Assembly (NCBI RefSeq): GCF_014839805.1
Contig: NC_051123.1
Location: 8,166,727-8,230,726, forward strand
Direction: 5' to 3'
Length of the DNA stretch: 64,000 nt
Source: Manduca sexta
Taxonomy: Eukaryota > Arthropoda > Insecta > Lepidoptera > Sphingidae
Shown here: positions 49,201 through 58,560 of the stretch, in pieces
Layout of the letters: every line of letters starts with the position of its first letter
Position numbering within the stretch: position 1 is the first letter of the stretch
Position numbers and translations under genes: made by a program
Notes under the pieces: generated by a model
What the model saw: only the letters and a program-made list of their open reading frames with translations
What the model was told of the DNA's origin: nothing
Databases searched by the model: none

Positions 49201-52200
49201 TAATTCTGCTGCGGCAGGTACTAGAAAATCTAAGAATAATTAAAAGAACCCATTTTATGGTTCATGCATTATTTTTTATCGTAAATAGGTTTACCCAGTT
49301 TTGATGCAGAAGGCTTTTTAAGAGAATAAAGAATAGTAATAGCGATATACCAGGTTCCGAAAGTATTTTATCATTCACATGCAGTTTCATGGCATACCGA
49401 TATCGTCATAGTTACTCTCATTCACTCACTCAATAATAACAAACAAAAAATACAAATATTTTTTTGTTCTACATCTAATTAGTGAAAAAAAATACTAACA
49501 AACACGATCAAAACACTATCTAATAACACATATTAAGAATTAATGTTATTCAAAAACAAATATAAGTTACAAATGAACTACAACACAGAAACTACAATGC
49601 TTATACGAATTGAGGTTATTGCAACACTGAAGACATAAAACTACAAATTTTGTAATGCACATTAATAAAAACCTACGATTTATGAACTCAGAAAACAGGG
49701 GAGGACAAGATGTAATAAGAAATAATTATATTTTTATTTTTCAAATCTATCTTAATGTTGCTACATCAAAAGAACCTCATAATCGATAAAGAAAGATCAA
49801 ACAGAACTACCCACTAACCGTCAATTTCAATAAAAGGTCCTAACCGCTAATTTCAAACTCGAATATCAAATCTTTGTTTTACATGCTTAGAAATGCCTCA
49901 ATCTGATAGCTTTATTTTCATATTATAATCGATTATAAAAATCGAACTTGATTGAGACGATCCCCGTAATCGATAAAAAAAATATTTTTACGCGAATGCT
50001 AACAATGAAATAAAACTGTTTCAGGATTATATTGTTTTTTTATAACTACCCTCATTTCATAAATACTTGCATATGCCATCTCATGCACGCTACACTACTC
50101 TCTTGCTTACACAACTGTATATACAATATATATATCGACAGCTATGTACCCTGTCTCATTCCGACTCACCCTTCATGGAGTGTATCTGGTCTTCCAGCAG
50201 CCTTATGCGGTCGCGCGCGATCTTGTTCTCGGAGACGAGTCGTTCCAGTTCTCGTTGCGCTTCGGTCTTGAAGTCGTTCGCGACGCGCACAGTCATCAAT
50301 AGATCGCTTTGGAACTGTTTCCATTCTGTTTCCTGAAATTAGAAAATACAGATTTTGGTATCTTGTAGGTGCTAATTGGTATGAATTTGATAACGGTGGC
50401 TAATTTATAAGTCGTTCCTTTAAAATAAAACTGTTTTTTAGATCTATCAGCCATTCCAATTAAGGCGCGGGAAAACGTGGCCAACCTGTGGTCAAGAAAC
50501 TATTATGAAACGGACAAATGCTTCACCAACTGGCAGATTCATAGTAGTGTAATGTTTTTCTGCCCAATATCAGAGTCTGGAAAAAATCTAAAGATTGGCA
50601 ATAGCTCTACCTTTACGTGGACCTAACATGTCTGGCAAAGTATTGATATAACCATATCTAGTTTCTCTTGAAAAGAGAAGGGAAATTAAAGGGCGTGAAG
50701 CTATGTATGTACTATGTATAGATCATATCATCCACGAAGACGCGACCCACTACTTTTACCAATAGCTTACACTGTGCGTGAGTAACACGCACACTATGTG
50801 CGATAGCGTCGAGGCTGAGGACATGGACCAGTCCCCTTACCTCTCAAAACCGGAAGCCCCCACTCAAAAAGTGGTGGGGAGTGTCTTGGTGGATGTAATG
50901 CCTGTATGTACGTACGTCCCGCTCGCGGTCGCGCGTGAGCTGCGCGAGTCGCTGTCGCGCGTCGGTGAGTTGTCGCTCGAAGTCGGCGGCGCGCGCGATG
51001 GCCTCGCCCGCGCGAGTCATCAGCGACAACTTCTCGTCCGACGCCACTTGCACCTGCGGTATAATGCATAGATCACATGTAGAAACCATTTTTACCGAGT
51101 AAACAATCACTTCGATTACGCCAAATTATGAAACTTGCAGCGAGACAGAAATATCAGCGCTAGTATAAACGTATCTGAAAGTTCTTGCGCAATATATTGC
51201 TGCGAGAACTTGCTAGTCCAAACTTAGCTTGAGTGTTGACATTATAAATAATGGCTGTTATAATGTCGTATGGCGTTTTGAAATTCTCGACCTACACTTT
51301 GACAAATGTCTGAATTGTTTTATTTTTCCAATAGATACTTAATTGGATTGATTTAATTAAAGTTAGCTCTTTAAAAATTAAATTTAAATCGCTCCATAAT
51401 ATTGCCTTGACAAAAAAAGGTCCTCATGAATAAAAACAAAAGAATTCCTCACCTGTACTTGAAGCTCGCCGACATTGTCCTGCAGTGTTTTGATCTCCCC
51501 CTGCATCGCTGTCTTCTCCTGCCGCAGCTGTTCCAACTGGAACTCCAGCTCTGATATGGTCGATTTGGCATTGTTTCTAGATACCTGAAGATAGATTTTT
51601 TTTATAATTATAATTCATTATTCATAAAAACGAGTCTTGGATTGTTTCCTAGCCAATTGCATCATAAAATTTTGGTTACAATTTTAAATACATTTTTTTT
51701 ATGCCTTTAATCTCTGAAGGCGTAGATAAAGGCGTAACTGGTGTACCTACTTTCCGCTGTGCGTATTGTGCGTCCCATGACGTGAAAGGGGACGAGGTAA
51801 TCGGCGCATTGGACCCAAATTCAGACTTCAGGCTTACACTGAGTAGTATTATTACTGTGCCCGACCCGGGGATCGAACCCGAGACCACAGCACTGCAGTC
51901 GCGCCGTAACTTATCTATGGCATCGAGGCAATCTCAAAATAATAATAATAAAGAGTTATTGTGCACGTGTGTTGGTACCAGTGCGTCGTCGTGCAGTTTG
52001 CGCGCGTCGTGGTGCGCGCGGTCGAGCTGTCGCTGCGCATGCGCGAGGCAGTCCTGCAGCGCGGCGGCGCGCGCGGACGCCGCGTCCGCCTCGCGCCGCG
52101 CCGCCGCCGCCGCCGCCTCCGCCTCCGCCGCGCCCTCCGCCGCGCCCGCGCGCTCCGACAACTACACACAATACTGAACCATTAACCATAATAAATAAAT

Positions 52201-55200
52201 ATTCTCATTTCATTTTGTATACTTAGATTAATTCATTTCATTACGCTCCACGCCGTATATTACACTTATATTTTTATAGCGAAGTTAGGTAAGGGGCCAT
52301 TCAAGTATTATGTAACGCAATTTTTGAAAATTTTTGATTTTTTGATTAATAGCTGAAAGACTAACCCAACTATACCTCTATCTATAATTCTATACTATTA
52401 TATAAAGCTGAAGAGTTTGTTTGTTTGAACCCGCTAATCTCAGAAACTACTAATCCGATATAGAGAGCTACATTATTCCCAAGTACTACTTTTAATCTCG
52501 TAAAAACTTTTTGACGCGAGCATAGCCGCGTGCAAAAGCTATGTAAAAGAATTGATGCGGACATAAAAGGCTCAATATAGTGTTATCCCCCGGTACCTTG
52601 GCCCTGGCGGCGTCGAGCAGGTCGGAGAGCGTGGCGAGCTGGTGCTGGCGCGCGGCCGCGTCACGCTCCGCCGCGCCGCGCTCCGCCTCCGCCTGCTCCG
52701 CCGCGCTCTCCAGCGACCTACACACATGTTACTCAAGTATTACCAACATAACAATAATATACATACTCGACGGCTCTTGAGTAAAATGTCGTATCTGAAA
52801 AAAAAACGTTTTTTCTTGCCTCTTCCTCTTTATCTACTAGATACCGTTTACTAAAAAACCCTTATATACTTATGTCTTCATCTACATATAATAAGTAAAC
52901 TATTGTATCTAAAAAAAAGTTATGCTTTTCCTTATCTAGGTCCCGTTTAATACAAAACCCCTAAAAAATCTCCATCTATAAACTTTTTAAAGGGTTGGGA
53001 AGTAAACAGTAAGTAGATAACGAAACTGTACAATTGTGAACATCGCAATTTTTTCACATACGGTAGTTAAGAGCCATCGATTGTTGGGGCTATTGATTGG
53101 TATCGTAATATTACTGGATTTCATAATAAAAGTTATTCGTTTTCCTGTACTGAGTATCAAAGCCATAAATTTTGACTTAGATATATCATAGGCATTAGAA
53201 CCAAACAAATTAGGAAAGAGTTAACTCTTCAAATAGGTTATTTAATTTACATAAAACCCATATGCCAATAATTTAGAATCTCTTCCGCTTTCAGAAATTA
53301 GTTAATAGCAACTGAAGCTATATTGATAGGTAGTAAACATAACCATACAAATTCTGCAAAACTTGCACCTTACCTAATTCTCTCTGTAAGCGCTTCATTT
53401 TCTTTGGTTTTCTCTTCTAATGCTGTTTTGGTTTCCGTCAATTCGGTTTCGAGTTGTTCTTGTTTCGCTAGAAGATGCCTTTTTTCTTCTTGCGATAACT
53501 GAAACAAATCATATTGTTTTAATGTTCAATCTTAAAACATGTGCTTTATGATTTTAATTCTATCAACACTCGATCCATTACAATCACTAACTTGTATTCT
53601 AATCACAGAGATATTATTTGAATTAAAGTTTGTTTTTTTTTCACTGTTTACTGAGCTTATAATGGTTTAATAATTACCTTCAAAACAGCCAGTAGCTGTT
53701 GGTCGGTGTCGCCGGGCGCTAGCGTCTCTGGCTCTATCCCTTCACGGAGCAGCAGTTCCTGAAGCGTGTCTACCTGGAATACAACAAAAACAATATTATT
53801 ATTAATTCAACACTATTTTCACACTATATTTTAAGTCATGAGATCTTTTTTGTGGTCAAGTCATTTACTGGCCGTCATAAGTCATCGATTTAAAAGTACA
53901 TAAAAATTCAAATATGGAAGCAGGGTAAATTTACAATTGTTATGTCTCATTTACACTAGTGGCGAATAACTTTGCGAATAATTCGTGTAAAAATATGACT
54001 ATGAATTATGCATTACGAAAACATCTGAATAAGTTCTTTACACACTCATATTCGACTGTTCGCCTGTACTCGGCAAGTATCTAAACTAGGGTTAACAAGA
54101 AAAACAAAAACAATTGCCTGAACTTGAAACAACATTAAGGTTATAGCTTAAGGCCCATTTTCATACATTTTGTTTCACCTTTAATCTGGGTAACTAAACA
54201 AGTATTGACAAGTAAAGAATTTAAAATCACGTCTAGTTAGTGATTAGTTCTCGCAGTTGAAAGAAAAACGTAAAAATAATTAATATGCATGGATATTTCG
54301 GCCTTTAAAATTTAATATGACGAAATTTTAAAATATCCATGCATATTTATTATTTTTACGTTTCTCTTTCAACTGCGAGAACTAACAGACTAATTAAATC
54401 TTTACTAATTTGAACCAAAAAAAAAAACCTTGAGGTATCGCCTTAAATCGTTAAGTTTCATTATAACCTATTCACGTTGTCCCTTTCCCCTGTTACCTTT
54501 TAGTTATTATAAATACCTTAGTCCTGCTGTCCTCTAGTTTCTCAGTCTGTCTGCAAAGCGACTCTAACAGCACTTGTTTCTCGTCCGCGAGCCGTTCGTT
54601 GTCCGCGTGCGCGTCCGCCAGTTGGGTTTGCAGGTCGGCCAGTTCGGCCAACGTCGCTTGAAGTTCTTCGCTGGTACTATAAAGTGTTTATGTTTTTGTT
54701 ATATTTGGAATAAAGTAGTGCTGAATAAAACTTCTTTCGCGAAAAATGCCGTAAAGTAGTCTTATTTCAATGTCTAACATTCGCGTAACATAAGAAATCA
54801 CTATAACAAAACACTTATCATGGTATCTTAGTATTTTTTTATGGGAATCCCATGCACCAAAATTTAAAAAGAGCCATAATGTCACTGTTATTGCGGATTT
54901 ATAAAAATGCATTTGTAGTGAATAGAGGGCAAACAACTCTGAGGTGGGCATGGATCCTGGAACGAATGTACAGGATAATTATAATGAACCAAAAGCAAAA
55001 CGAGCGGACCTTTGAACATAATCGTGAAAAGCAAGGAGAAGATATAAGGTCATGGGGCCCTATTTCATGTAATCGAACGACAGCTTACTTTATGACTGAT
55101 ATTCATATAGGGAAAAAAGTTAAAAAAATACTCTATCTACTTATACCGAATGTCAACTCTTACTTTTTCAATAAAACTTATTATTTATTTAAAGCTCTCC

Positions 55201-58200
55201 TTCGAAGAGAATGTTCGTAATTGCGAAAACACTGATTCGCCCTCGTAGACGGAATAGGACTCCCTGACCTTAATCTTTTTATAGTTGAAGAACTTTTGTA
55301 AATAATTACTGCATCTACAACAGAGATACCCAGCACAGTTCTTCGTAGATCACGTGGCATTACAGGGCGTATTATACCATCACTACCTGTATCTAGAATT
55401 TCCATGAATCTCCTTTAGACATTAAAGTTGTCTAGATGATCGATGAAATCAACATAGCCGTTCTATTGAAAACGCCCCCGCGCCCTCACCGCCAATGGTA
55501 TTAGCGCAAACGTATCTTTTCTCGGCATAAAAAAAGTTTAATACCTGTTTACTAATTCTTTGATACCTCGTCTCATTCCAGTCATAAGTACCCACCCGTG
55601 TCATCTTTAAACTTATCATACCGTATGTTTTCTCGGCATAGAAAAAAGTTTAAAAACTATTTTACTAATTCTTTGATACCTCGTCTCATTCCAGTCATAA
55701 GTATCATCTTTAAACTTATCATACCATTTATTGTCTCAAGTCATTAAGCTTCTCTATGAGCATCGTAGGTACTAAACTTCAGTGAGGTAGGTCGTTTGCT
55801 GATAACAAGTTAGAGACAGACATTCTGTACAGGTGGGGTTATGAACAAAAATAGATAACAGGTAAGAGCGAAAAGGTTTTGATGCATCATAATTTTAATA
55901 AATTTATCACGTGATGAAGGGTTACCTTATTTTATGTTTAGCAAACTGAAGCTTCAGCGTAAGATATTTGTCAATTAACACAGTAATAGAGATAAAACAA
56001 AACGACATAAACGTAGCGCATTTCCAAGCATAAATAAATTGGTTGTTTCAAAAAAGATTCCTAGTATTAATTTCAATAAATATCTCAAAGTCGTCGACGC
56101 ATACGCACCGCTCACTCGCACGCAAGCTGGTGTCATTTCTCAGAATGTACAGCTAGAGATTTGTATTAAGCAGAACCATTATAATGTTAATTTCACTACA
56201 TAATGACATCTCTGATTATATTCATTTATAAAGATACTACTTCCCATGGTAAGAAGTGCTGCTGACGAAGCCTGCTTCAACATTTTTTATACGACATCTC
56301 TGATAATATATTAATTTATAAAAAGATACTACTTCCGATGTTAACAAGTGCTGCTGACGAAGCCTGCTTCAACATTTTTAGACTGACTATGATAACTTAA
56401 AACCAATTTTCATTTCAGAATATAGTTACAGTTTTTAGCGCTCGCTGCTCCAACCATTAAAGATGATATATTTAAATTGGTTTATTTTAATAAGTGATCG
56501 TTTTTTAGACCGACTAAATAGTAACTTAAAAACAATTTTCAATTAAGAAAGTAGATGCAATTTTTAGCGTTGGCTGCTCCGACTATTCGAGATGCTTTTT
56601 GATTGGTTCATTCTTATCATTGATCGGTAGTTAACGATAGATATGGCTTATTCATTCTTACCAATGATCGGTAACGGATGGTCAACGATTGGTATGGTTT
56701 ATTGAATGCCGTCAGTATCACCTGTAATGGTGCTCCTCCATCTGCAAGATGCGGTCTTGTAGACACGCGACCGACACCTCGCTGAGTGATGACGATGAGT
56801 GCTTGTCCCACTCCGGGGTCGTCGCCTCGCCGCTGTCGCCTTCACCCTGTGGATCATAACACAAAACTTCATTAATATTATCAGTACGTGTCAAGTATGA
56901 TTATGGCAAGACATCTTTAAATATGGAAGTTCAATAAGTGAGCCGTTAAATTCGCAGGTTTAAGAAAGGATTCTCGGCATCAAGGAGCAGACAACTAGAA
57001 ATCATTGATTGGTGTTTGTCCATATAACAGAACACGTTTTGCGACAGGGTTTGTTATATCTCTAGGAAGATCAAAACAAATATTTGAATGAAATGATCTC
57101 CATAAAACCTGCATGGTCTTGAGAATAATTTACGTGTAGTACCCATGAAATATGAACCCATATCGTCCCCTCGAATTCCTGTGTGTTCCTGGGCTAATTA
57201 AAAGTCAGGTAGCTACTGGCATAAAGTTAGCACGGTTCTTCCTGCGATTTTCTCTGACAATGTGTATATTAGAGATACAAAGAAGACATAACGATAAATT
57301 AAAGTAATGTAAATATTGCGTACATTATGCGCGAGTGCGATGGACGCGGGTGCGGAGGAGTGCATGCGGCGCGGCGCCGGCGCGAGCAGCAGCTGCCGCT
57401 TCTCGCTGTCGGAGAGCGGCGAGTGCGCGACGCCGCGCAGCCGCGCGCGCAACGCGCCGTTCTCGTCCGCCAGCCGCTCCAGCGCCGCCTCGCGCTCCAC
57501 TTCTTGGTTCTGTATACCAAACAAACATAAATTTATTGTAGCACTTTATCGTGCTTATAATGTCATAATACTTCTGCCCCTGACGTTACGTACAATATGA
57601 CGTTAAATAATACGGTAAGAAAAAATGAAAATTAAAAGCAATTGGACAATATTATACTTACACGCTCAGCAAGTAGAAGGAGCGCGCTCATTCATGCGAT
57701 TCCAATTTAGTCAATTTAAAATGTTAGTCTATATTGACATCTACAATTACGCATCTATCCATAATAGTCAGGATAAATTGTTCATGTCTTACCTTCAACC
57801 TCTCAAGTTCGGTTCGTAACTTGTCCGCCTCGGTAGCCTTCTCCATTAGCTCGTCGACCCTGGCCTGCAGCTGGGCGCGCTCCATCGCGGTCGCTTCCAG
57901 TTCCCTTCTCAACGACTCAATCTCCCGGGCTTCGGATGCCAATGACGCCTAAAATGCGATCAAAAATTACAAAACAAGTCGACCTACTACTACTTTAGAC
58001 ATAGAAATATACAATAGCTCAATTTAGCATACTGACCTCAGATGGTACTCTAGGCCTGAGCTCCACCTCTTGAAAGCCCGGCATGTGGTCTGCATTTAGC
58101 GTGACGGGCAGACTGACGCACTCCTGGGAGCCACGCTCGTCTACCGACACGCCCAGTTCCTCAGCACTACCATAATCGTGCCTGACCCGTCCATCTTCGT

Positions 58201-58441
58201 ATTCCAAAACATCTGGCAACTCAGGATCCTCTAACACCGCATTGTTGTTGCCGAGGTCCTTCTTCTTGTGCGCTTTGTGAAGTTTCTCCTTCGATCCGAA
58301 GATCTTAAGGGTCTTTTCTCTTGCGGGCGCGACTTTGTGGTGTTTGGAATCTAAACTTGAGACTGACGGAGCGCCCTTCAACGTGGCCTCCTGTTTCCCC
58401 TGACTGGGCCCTCTACGGAACAACGATTTGAACTTCATCAT
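40186..58441 (-). CDS. SPECC1L: Cytospin (SPECC1/SPECC1L family), 20 exons
   Basis: Cytospins cross-link actin and microtubules and act in cell adhesion and morphogenesis (family knowledge). Twenty exons with compatible phases give about 1804 residues if one base in exon 13 is discounted; human SPECC1L is about 1117. Order: basic N-terminus (1-135); coiled coil (about 136-663) with the family blocks [35 protein letters not shown] and [20 protein letters not shown]; a disordered region in exon 13 (664-1518); the linker block [19 protein letters not shown] (exon 15); then a C-terminal CH domain (about 1697-1804) with [39 protein letters not shown] and [24 protein letters not shown]. Start is [10 protein letters not shown] at 58441. 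A seven-A run in exon 13 breaks the frame as assembled. Introns host SINEs, MITEs and tandem duplications. Assignment to SPECC1L rather than its paralogue SPECC1 is less certain. Confidence 0.95.
40613..40769 (-). CDS. SPECC1L: Cytospin exon 19 (CH domain)
   Basis: Residues 1723-1775: [20 protein letters not shown], then [20 protein letters not shown]. Acceptor TGCCAG, donor GTGAGT. Confidence 0.96.
40932..41055 (-). CDS. SPECC1L: Cytospin exon 18 (start of CH domain)
   Basis: Residues 1682-1722 plus two bases: [20 protein letters not shown], then [20 protein letters not shown]. Acceptor TATTAG, donor GTGAGT. Matches the [21 protein letters not shown] segment of the family. Confidence 0.95.
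41601..41711 (-). CDS. SPECC1L: Cytospin exon 17
   Basis: Residues 1645-1681 plus one base: [20 protein letters not shown], then [17 protein letters not shown]. Donor GTGAGT. The acceptor GGGGGCAG has no pyrimidine tract; I chose it because it alone fits the upstream phase and frame. Confidence 0.75.
43909..44062 (-). CDS. SPECC1L: Cytospin exon 16
   Basis: Residues 1594-1644 plus one base. Low-complexity Ala/Pro/Ser linker ([20 protein letters not shown], then [17 protein letters not shown]). Acceptor TAGCAG, donor GTGAGT. GC-rich. Confidence 0.88.
44090..44235 (+). mobile_element. Family 2 SINE fragment in cytospin intron 15
   Basis: CCAGTATCAGCCCGTAGTCT, GGAATTTGTGTCC and CATTATGGGACGGAGTTGC match the 3' half of family 2. 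It inserts just upstream of the exon 16 acceptor. Confidence 0.6.
44419..44537 (-). CDS. SPECC1L: Cytospin exon 15
   Basis: Residues 1554-1593: [20 protein letters not shown], then [16 protein letters not shown] conserved cytospin block between coiled coil and CH domain. Acceptor TGACAG, donor GTAAGA. Confidence 0.93.
44971..45028. repeat. 29-bp tandem duplication
   Basis: TCTCGACTTTATTTATAACT occurs at 44971 and again at 45000, in intron 14. Confidence 0.85.
45414..45518 (-). CDS. SPECC1L: Cytospin exon 14
   Basis: Residues 1519-1553. Proline-rich [20 protein letters not shown], then [14 protein letters not shown]. Acceptor GTGTAG, donor GTAGTC. Both edges phase 1. Confidence 0.88.
46388..48953 (-). 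CDS. SPECC1L: Cytospin exon 13 (giant disordered exon, frame broken)
   Basis: 2566 bp, acceptor AAACAG, donor GTAAGT. Both edges are in phase 1, and 2565 bp would be 855 codons, so one base is surplus. The break is at the seven-T run 47292-47298 (seven A on the coding strand). Before it the frame reads [20 protein letters not shown] and onward; after it the next frame runs to [11 protein letters not shown]. The protein is polar, Ser/Asp/Lys-rich and probably disordered, with an NPF tripeptide (INNPFLKP) and a Ser run ([18 protein letters not shown]). Unshifted, translation would stop at 47254. Confidence 0.9.
50170..50332 (-). CDS. SPECC1L: Cytospin exon 12
   Basis: Residues 610-663 plus one base: [20 protein letters not shown], then [20 protein letters not shown]. 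This strongly conserved family block closes the coiled-coil region. Acceptor TTTCAG, donor GTGAGT. Confidence 0.95.
50916..51053 (-). CDS. SPECC1L: Cytospin exon 11
   Basis: Residues 564-609: [20 protein letters not shown], then [16 protein letters not shown]. Acceptor CCGCAG, donor GTACGT. Confidence 0.92.
51453..51584 (-). CDS. SPECC1L: Cytospin exon 10
   Basis: Residues 520-563: [20 protein letters not shown], then [17 protein letters not shown]. Acceptor CTTCAG, donor GTGAGG. Confidence 0.93.
51701..51934 (-). mobile_element. Family 2 SINE in cytospin intron 9
   Basis: Minus-strand copy: GGTTCGATCCCCGGGTCGGG (B box) with a preceding GACTGCAGTGCTGTGGTCTC. It lies in the sense direction of the host gene. 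The open frame 51701-52177 runs through it and is not a gene. Confidence 0.75.
51979..52161 (-). CDS. SPECC1L: Cytospin exon 9 (alanine-rich coiled coil)
   Basis: Residues 459-519; 24 of 61 are Ala, including a run of six. Encodes [20 protein letters not shown], then [19 protein letters not shown]. Acceptor GTGTAG, donor GTACCA. Extremely GC-rich, which keeps several other frames open; those are shadows. Confidence 0.9.
52395..52545 (+). repeat. Interspersed repeat in cytospin intron 8
   Basis: AAGCTGAAGAGTTTGTTTGT, CAGAAACTACTAATCCGATA and GAGCATAGCCGCGTGCAAAA parallel the 985-1242 and 1890-2005 repeats. Confidence 0.5.
52597..52717 (-). CDS. SPECC1L: Cytospin exon 8
   Basis: Residues 418-458, Ala/Glu-rich coiled coil ([20 protein letters not shown]) ending LLDAARAK. 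Acceptor GTGTAG, donor GTACCG. GC-rich. Confidence 0.9.
53374..53498 (-). CDS. SPECC1L: Cytospin exon 7
   Basis: Residues 377-417 plus two bases, coiled coil ([20 protein letters not shown] and onward). Acceptor TTTCAG, donor GTAAGG. Confidence 0.92.
53678..53773 (-). CDS. SPECC1L: Cytospin exon 6
   Basis: Residues 345-376: [20 protein letters not shown], then [12 protein letters not shown]. Acceptor TTCCAG, donor GTAATT. Confidence 0.93.
54148..54445 (+). mobile_element. TTAA fold-back MITE (family A), third copy
   Basis: TTAA at 54148-54151 and 54442-54445. Same orientation as the 35786-36150 copy, but with deletions in the left end (the GATACCTCAAGGT block is missing) and in the right arm. 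Lies in cytospin intron 5. Confidence 0.82.
54517..54676 (-). CDS. SPECC1L: Cytospin exon 5
   Basis: Residues 291-344: [20 protein letters not shown], then [20 protein letters not shown]. This is the most recognisable cytospin coiled-coil block. Acceptor TTATAG, donor GTATTT. Confidence 0.95.
54718..54800. repeat. Family B MITE arm fragment
   Basis: CTTATTTCAATGTCTAACAT and TTCGCGTAACATAAGAAATC match the outer right arm of the family B elements. In intron 4. Confidence 0.5.
55511..55725. repeat. 111-bp tandem duplication in cytospin intron 4
   Basis: The block from CGTATCTTTTCTCGGCAT (55511) through ATACCTCGTCTCATTCCAGT to ATCTTTAAACTTATCATACC repeats at 55622 with few changes and one small deletion (the CCCACCCGTG part is absent in the second unit). 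Confidence 0.88.
56205..56380. repeat. 88-bp tandem duplication in cytospin intron 4
   Basis: GACATCTCTGATTATATTCA at 56205 and its near-copy at 56293; both units contain AAGATACTACTTCC and AGTGCTGCTGACGAAGCCTG. Confidence 0.88.
56381..56633. repeat. 127-bp tandem duplication, adjacent to the previous one
   Basis: GACTGACTATGATAACTTAA (56381) and GACCGACTAAATAGTAACTT (56508) open two diverged units sharing CAATTTTCA, TTTTTAGCG and GGCTGCTCC. More diverged than the 88-bp pair, hence probably older. Confidence 0.75.
56722..56846 (-). CDS. SPECC1L: Cytospin exon 4
   Basis: Residues 250-290 plus two bases. Acceptor CCACAG, donor GTGATA. Acidic Ser-rich linker, then [16 protein letters not shown], which joins exon 5 to form the conserved [10 protein letters not shown] block. 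Confidence 0.92.
57324..57509 (-). CDS. SPECC1L: Cytospin exon 3
   Basis: Residues 188-249, acceptor ATACAG, donor GTACGC (non-consensus after +4). Encodes [20 protein letters not shown] and [20 protein letters not shown]-rich. Confidence 0.88.
57793..57948 (-). CDS. SPECC1L: Cytospin exon 2
   Basis: Residues 136-187, acceptor TTTTAG, donor GTAAGA. Heptad-rich coiled coil: [20 protein letters not shown] then [20 protein letters not shown]. Confidence 0.92.
58037..58441 (-). CDS. SPECC1L: Cytospin exon 1 (start codon)
   Basis: Encodes residues 1-135, starting [16 protein letters not shown] and ending RPRVPSE before donor GTCAGT. Rich in Lys/Arg at first, then acidic. Two adjacent ATG codons; the first at 58441 has AAG just upstream. 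Confidence 0.9.
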
Positions 58442-58560
58442 CTTGACGTTTTATATCATGTTCGTTTTCGTATCACTGATCGAATTTGTTCGAGTTGTTC
58501 ATTTTTCGACGTTCACTGAGAGGAGACGCGTGATCGGAATTAATAATGAATAAGGCGGTT
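58442..58560 (-). promoter_or_regulatory. Cytospin 5' untranslated region and candidate initiators
   Basis: Two TCAGT initiator-like motifs (minus strand, near 58519-58515 and 58480-58475) lie within 80 bp of the start codon. No TATA box or downstream element is convincing. A start site in this stretch is a guess. Confidence 0.25.

Noticed and set aside
51701..52226. Plus-strand and antisense frames over cytospin exon 9, including Arg- and Pro-rich ones
   Set aside because: They are shadows of the GC-rich Ala-coding exon; splice phases support only the minus-strand frame used.
54852..55405. Frames of 122 (+) and 74 (-) codons in cytospin intron 4
   Set aside because: Possible decayed transposon sequence, but no family motif could be recognised, so no call was made.
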